Part shown: positions 61,135 to 64,000 of the stretch, one piece after another
How the letters are laid out: every line of letters begins with the position of its first letter
Position numbering within the stretch: position 1 is the first letter of the stretch
NCBI GenBank assembly: GCA_000163695.1
Contig: GG774889.1
Coordinates: 812,515-876,514 of the forward strand
Length of the DNA: 64,000 nucleotides
Origin: Bacteroidetes oral taxon 274 str. F0058
Lineage (GTDB): Bacteria > Bacteroidota > Bacteroidia > Bacteroidales > Paludibacteraceae
Direction of reading: 5' to 3'
The notes under the pieces: model-generated
Database searches by the model: none
Told to the model about the DNA's origin: nothing
What the model saw: only the letters and a program-made list of their open reading frames with translations
Made by a program: the position numbers and the translations under genes

Positions 61135-61878
61135 ATGAAAAAAAGTTTAATATTAGTGGTTATCGCCTGCATTATTGCAGGGTGTAGCGGAGACATTAAA
61201 CAACAAAAGTTTATAGGGATGTCAGGTAATCCAAAATCAGTGAAAGAGACCGTATACGAAGCAACCGAAGAATTTGGTGAAATCGTCGAAGGTGATATTG
61301 AAAAGTCTTGTTATTATGAATTTGACAAAGAAGGATTTGTTGTCAAAACAATATCGATACACTGTTACGACGGAGATACTATATTTATTGCAACAGATAA
61401 GTTAAAAAAAGGATATTTAGAGGAGTCATATTATGTCTCTAAGTCGGACAGCATTCTGACAGCATATACTTTTAAAAACAAAGACTCAAAAACCAAAATT
61501 ATGGAGGCAAAATCGTCAGACGGCGGTTTTACTACATCGGTCATCGAAACCGAAGGGAAAAAAGAGGTTGTTACGGATAAAAATTCAGAGGGGAAGACAA
61601 CCGGTAAATACGAAAGATATTTTGATAATAAAGGCAACATCATAGAGTATAAAGTTTTGGGTAAGGATGAAGTCGATTATTGGACTAAGCTTACATTTGA
61701 TAATAAATCAAGGCTGACAAAAAAAGAAGTTATTGTTTGTTCCGAAAATATGTCAGGAAAAGTTGGTGTCTACACATATAAATACGAAGAAGCTGATAGC
61801 AAAGGGAATTGGACAAAAAGTGTCGAGTATTTCAATGATAAACCGTCGCATATAACAACACGCGAAATATTATATTAA
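61135..61878 (+). CDS. putative lipoprotein (island cargo)
   Basis: The 247-residue protein has a lipoprotein signal (LVVIACIIAGCSGDIKQ, Cys17). The mature part is rich in short beta-strand pairs like YYEFDKEGFVVKTISIHCYD and YFDNKGNIIEYKVLG with WTKLTFDNKSRLTKKEVI. These resemble the YD/Rhs-type or MORN-like repeats of exported Bacteroidota proteins. No enzyme motif is visible. Codons are AT-richer than in the chromosome core. It lies between the IS remnant and the right attachment-like site. Confidence 0.7.
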   Translation: MKKSLILVVIACIIAGCSGDIKQQKFIGMSGNPKSVKETVYEATEEFGEIVEGDIEKSCYYEFDKEGFVVKTISIHCYDGDTIFIATDKLKKGYLEESYYVSKSDSILTAYTFKNKDSKTKIMEAKSSDGGFTTSVIETEGKKEVVTDKNSEGKTTGKYERYFDNKGNIIEYKVLGKDEVDYWTKLTFDNKSRLTKKEVIVCSENMSGKVGVYTYKYEEADSKGNWTKSVEYFNDKPSHITTREILY

Positions 61879-62307
61879 AAGTACGATAGTCCGGTAATGG
61901 AACTTAATTATGCACATCAAGCGTAGCGTCAGTTTTTTTATAACATAAGCGTTCGGGGGGGTAACCCTCTAAATATCCCTATACGAATGAGGATAATCTA
62001 TGCAGGTAAAACCGCCGATTTTCCCCCCAAGGTGATACTCTAAGAAACTCCGATATAACGACACTACTCGCCAAAGCCGATAAAATCTATACTTTAATAC
62101 TCAAACAAACTCTATGAAATTATTGGTTCGACTCCCGTAGCTCCACAGAAGGTATTGTATGGGGATATATTATCTGTCTTATAAGGCTTTGTGAAATATA
62201 AGAGACTGTTCGTCAAGAATAGTCTCTTGTATTATAAGTTACGTACATAAAAACACTCCAAAAGAAAACTTACCTCTGATAATCAAGAGGCAAGCTCAAT
62301 CTGTATG
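61879..62307. other. 429-base region with the island right end and a hairpin
   Basis: No gene is supported. The region holds the ssrA-like copy at 62125-62146 and a hairpin with arms AAGAGACT and AGTCTCTT near 62199-62227, a possible terminator of the leftward tRNA genes. Beyond 62146 the sequence leads into the tRNA pair. Confidence 0.5.
62125..62146 (+). mobile_element. right attachment-like copy of the ssrA 3' end
   Basis: GGTTCGACTCCCGT-AGCTCCAC repeats the ssrA 3' end at 59203-59225 with one C missing. It has no other tRNA or tmRNA parts around it, so it is not a functional tRNA. The direct repeat brackets about 2.9 kb with a dead IS and two cargo lipoproteins, which fits an integrated and decayed element. 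Confidence 0.65.
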
Positions 62308-62390
62308 TACCCGGAGCGGGACTTGAACCCGCACAGCCGTGAAGCCAAAGGATTTTAAGTCCTTCGTGTCTACCATTCCACCACCCGGGC
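62308..62390 (-). tRNA. tRNA-Leu (anticodon TAA)
   Basis: On the minus strand the acceptor GCCCGGG pairs with TCCGGGT (wobbles at the ends). The anticodon arm AAGGA/TCCTT encloses loop CTTAAAA (anticodon TAA), and a long variable arm plus the T-arm GCGGGTTCAAGTCCCGC complete a class II tRNA. CCA is not encoded. Confidence 0.95.
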
Positions 62391-62416
62391 AACGGAAAAA
62401 AATTTTTTATTTATAG

Positions 62417-62489
<73 letters not shown>

Positions 62490-62501
62490 ATAAACAGGCT
62501 G

Positions 62502-62509
62502 CAAAGATA
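62502..62509 (-). promoter_or_regulatory. -7 box of the tRNA-Gly/tRNA-Leu unit
   Basis: On the minus strand this reads TATCTTTG followed by CAG, a good TAnnTTTG match, 12 bases upstream of the tRNA-Gly 5' end. Confidence 0.55.
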
Positions 62510-62612
62510 ACACTTTTTTTTGAATTATCATTGACGGATCAAATATTGTTACTATTCATTGGCAATAAATATTGTAATCCGTTTGTGTCGGGTATCTGAT
62601 ATAATTCGTTGT

Positions 62613-62644
62613 GTTGTTTTTCTTGAAAAATGTTTATACCTTTG
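62613..62644 (+). promoter_or_regulatory. promoter of the uvrA-like gene
   Basis: GTTG (62613-62616) and TACCTTTG (62637-62644) are separated by 20 bases, followed by CAG. The start codon is 35 bases downstream. The intact promoter suggests the truncated gene is still transcribed. Confidence 0.65.
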
Positions 62645-62678
62645 CAGCCTGTTTGGTGTCGAAAGATAGATAATTACA

Positions 62679-63911
62679 ATGATAGAGACAAAGATAGAGA
62701 TAAAAAATACACGTGTCCATAATCTGAAAGGTATCAGTGTCGATATCCCTCACAATAAGCTCGTTGTGGTGAGTGGGTTGTCGGGGAGCGGCAAGTCGTC
62801 GTTAGCTTTCGATACGGTATATGCCGAAGGGCAGCGACGTTATGTAGAGAGTTTGTCTGCGTATATAAGGCAGTTCCTTGGGCGTATGAACAAACCCGAA
62901 GTCGATTATATCAATGGACTGCCACCTGCAATAGCCATAGAGCAGAAAGTGATAAGCAACAACCCTCGCTCGACTGTCGGCACCTCTACCGAGATATACG
63001 AATATCTAAAACTGTTGTTTGCCCGTGTAGGCAAGACCGTATCGCCTGTTTCGGGGCAGATTGTACAGAAAGACAATATCAAAGATGTTATCGATTTTAT
63101 AATGAGTCTGCCATTGGATACGGAGATTTATCTGCTGTCGCCCATCGTCCTATCCGAAAACCGAACTATCGAAGAGCATCTCACCGTTATGCAACAGCAA
63201 GGCTTCAGCCGTGTCTTTGTAGATAACGAGGCGGTGCGTATCGGTGATTTTTTAGAGAAGAAAACGGCTAAAAACAAAAAGGTGAAGCTACTTGTAGACC
63301 GCGTCCGAAACGATGGTCGCAAAGAGACCGAGAACCGTTTGGCAGACTCGGTGCAGGTGGCTTTTTTCGAGGGGCACGGCGTCTGCGAACTGATATATAA
63401 GATAGCAGGAGAGTCGAAAAGCCATACCTTCTCAGAGATTTTCGAGGCAGACGGTATAATATTTTCCGAGCCTTCGGTGGAGATGTTCAGCTTCAACAAT
63501 CCTGTAGGAGCTTGTCCGAAATGCGAGGGTTTCGGCAAAACGATAGGTATTTCGCCTGACTTGGTCGTTCCCGACAAGAGCCTCAGCGTTTATCAAGATG
63601 CTATTGCCTGTTGGCGAGGCGATAGTGCCAAAGAGTGGAAGCAGGCTCTGATAATGAATGCCGACAAATTCGATTTCCCCATACACAGACCATATTGCGA
63701 GTTATCAGAGGAACAGATAGAGTTGTTGTGGAAAGGCAATCAATACTTCGGGGGTATCAATCAGTATTTCGATTTTGTCGAAAGCCAACAATATAAGATA
63801 CAGTATCGAGTGCTTTTGGCTCGTTACCGCGATGTTACTCTATGCCCCGAATGCAAGGGGACACGCCTGCGACCGGAAGCTCGCAATGTAAAACTTTTTT
63901 TCGGACAGTGA
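62679..63911 (+). CDS. uvrA: UvrA excinuclease subunit, truncated
   Basis: The 410-residue frame starts MIETKIEIKNTRVHNLKGIS and has the first Walker A VSGLSGSGKSSLAFDT (residues 31-46). ESLSAYIRQFLGRMNKP and AIEQKVISNNPRSTVGT follow, with the UvrB-binding and insertion region. The zinc-binding CPKCEGFG and CPECKGTRLRPEA appear, then the frame ends NVKLFFGQ. Full UvrA is about 940 residues, so the ABC signature of the first ATPase and the whole second ATPase are missing. No UvrA sequence continues in another frame. A convergent gene ends 22 bases later. It is probably a broken gene or a rearrangement breakpoint. An assembly join is also possible. Confidence 0.85.
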   Translation: MIETKIEIKNTRVHNLKGISVDIPHNKLVVVSGLSGSGKSSLAFDTVYAEGQRRYVESLSAYIRQFLGRMNKPEVDYINGLPPAIAIEQKVISNNPRSTVGTSTEIYEYLKLLFARVGKTVSPVSGQIVQKDNIKDVIDFIMSLPLDTEIYLLSPIVLSENRTIEEHLTVMQQQGFSRVFVDNEAVRIGDFLEKKTAKNKKVKLLVDRVRNDGRKETENRLADSVQVAFFEGHGVCELIYKIAGESKSHTFSEIFEADGIIFSEPSVEMFSFNNPVGACPKCEGFGKTIGISPDLVVPDKSLSVYQDAIACWRGDSAKEWKQALIMNADKFDFPIHRPYCELSEEQIELLWKGNQYFGGINQYFDFVESQQYKIQYRVLLARYRDVTLCPECKGTRLRPEARNVKLFFGQ

Positions 63912-63933
63912 TATCTTTTGTCTTTTTTCGCGA

Positions 63934-64000
63934 TCAGACAATCTTCTTTAGGATATCGTATGCTATGATTTTCTCTGCCTGCAACTCTTTGAGGTAGTGC
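63934..64000 (-). CDS. C-terminal end of an unidentified leftward gene
   Basis: Only 21 residues fall inside the window (HYLKELQAEKIIAYDILKKI and a final V, stop TGA at 63934-63936). The frame stays open to the window edge and has coding-like residue use. No family can be assigned. It converges on the truncated uvrA gene with 22 bases between the stops. Confidence 0.5.
   Translation of the reverse strand, partial: HYLKELQAEKIIAYDILKKIV

Noticed and set aside
62121..62147. Possible additional tRNA at the ssrA-like copy
   Set aside because: The T-loop-like bases are there, but the T-stem is mismatched and no anticodon or acceptor 5' half exists upstream. It fits an attachment remnant instead.
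63880..64000. Frameshift that would restore uvrA after 63900
   Set aside because: Shifting across the T-run at 63896-63902 gives no UvrA-like peptide, and the following bases read as the end of a leftward gene.

Overview
The window looks like chromosomal DNA of an anaerobic Bacteroidales-type bacterium (Bacteroidota). The evidence is a complete type IX secretion core (PorP, PorK, PorL, PorM, PorN), a full Bat operon, menaquinone synthesis (MenA), a tmRNA with tag GENNYALAA, and many promoters of the Bacteroidota form TTTG-N19-21-TAnnTTTG in place of sigma70 boxes. Most genes have moderate GC. Two stretches are visibly AT-richer and look acquired: a restriction-modification cassette (29926-31727) and a small decayed island next to ssrA (59225-62146).

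Layout. 1-5387: tail of a glutamate-synthase-small-subunit-like oxidoreductase, menA, a large secreted amidase-like protein with a golvesin-type domain, and an S41 protease lipoprotein. 5583-8914: biotin-dependent carboxylase/decarboxylase subunits with a 54-codon gene between them, then a cysteine-synthase-like enzyme. 9168-16087: a Big2 lipoprotein, tRNA-Ser, an MlaE permease, then a leftward run of nucleotidyltransferase, galE, pheS, a 53-aa membrane peptide and dusB. 16465-24779: moxR, DUF58 and batA-batE. 24803-28103: a leftward folA, degenerate M23, dxr, alkD cluster. 28323-36464: lipoprotein, secreted S51-like protein, type II R-M system (MvaI/BcnI type), DUF4301, N-carbamoylputrescine amidase, FecCD permease, fmt. 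36838-42700: small secreted repeat protein, ECF sigma factor, class II ribonucleotide reductase, rpsF-rpsR-rplI. 42817-48918: clpC, DoxX, mnmE, a shortened methyltransferase-like protein, cobalamin adenosyltransferase, DUF2795. 48968-57189: porP, porKLMN and an OmpA-type protein. 57431-59224: ricT-like gene and ssrA. 59225-62146: island remnant. 62308-64000: tRNA-Leu, tRNA-Gly, a uvrA gene that stops after 410 codons, and the end of a leftward gene.

How the genes fit together. The B12-dependent ribonucleotide reductase and the PduO-type adenosyltransferase belong to one cofactor economy, and the methylmalonyl-CoA-type carboxyltransferase points to propionate/succinate metabolism. PorK-N with PorP form the secretion machine, and the OmpA protein directly downstream could tie it to peptidoglycan. 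The MoxR/DUF58/Bat proteins form an envelope complex.

Most notable: (1) an imperfect copy of the ssrA 3' end at 62125-62146, marking a roughly 2.9-kb island that holds a dead IS1595-family element with two in-frame stops and intact-looking terminal inverted repeats; (2) an R-M cassette with overlapping divergent promoters and an 8-bp inverted repeat; (3) an amidase-like domain split by a carbohydrate-binding-like insertion; (4) a uvrA that ends before its ABC signature and second ATPase; (5) two short genes missed by a length cutoff (6044-6208 and 12836-12997). I saw no CRISPR array, rRNA or replication origin.
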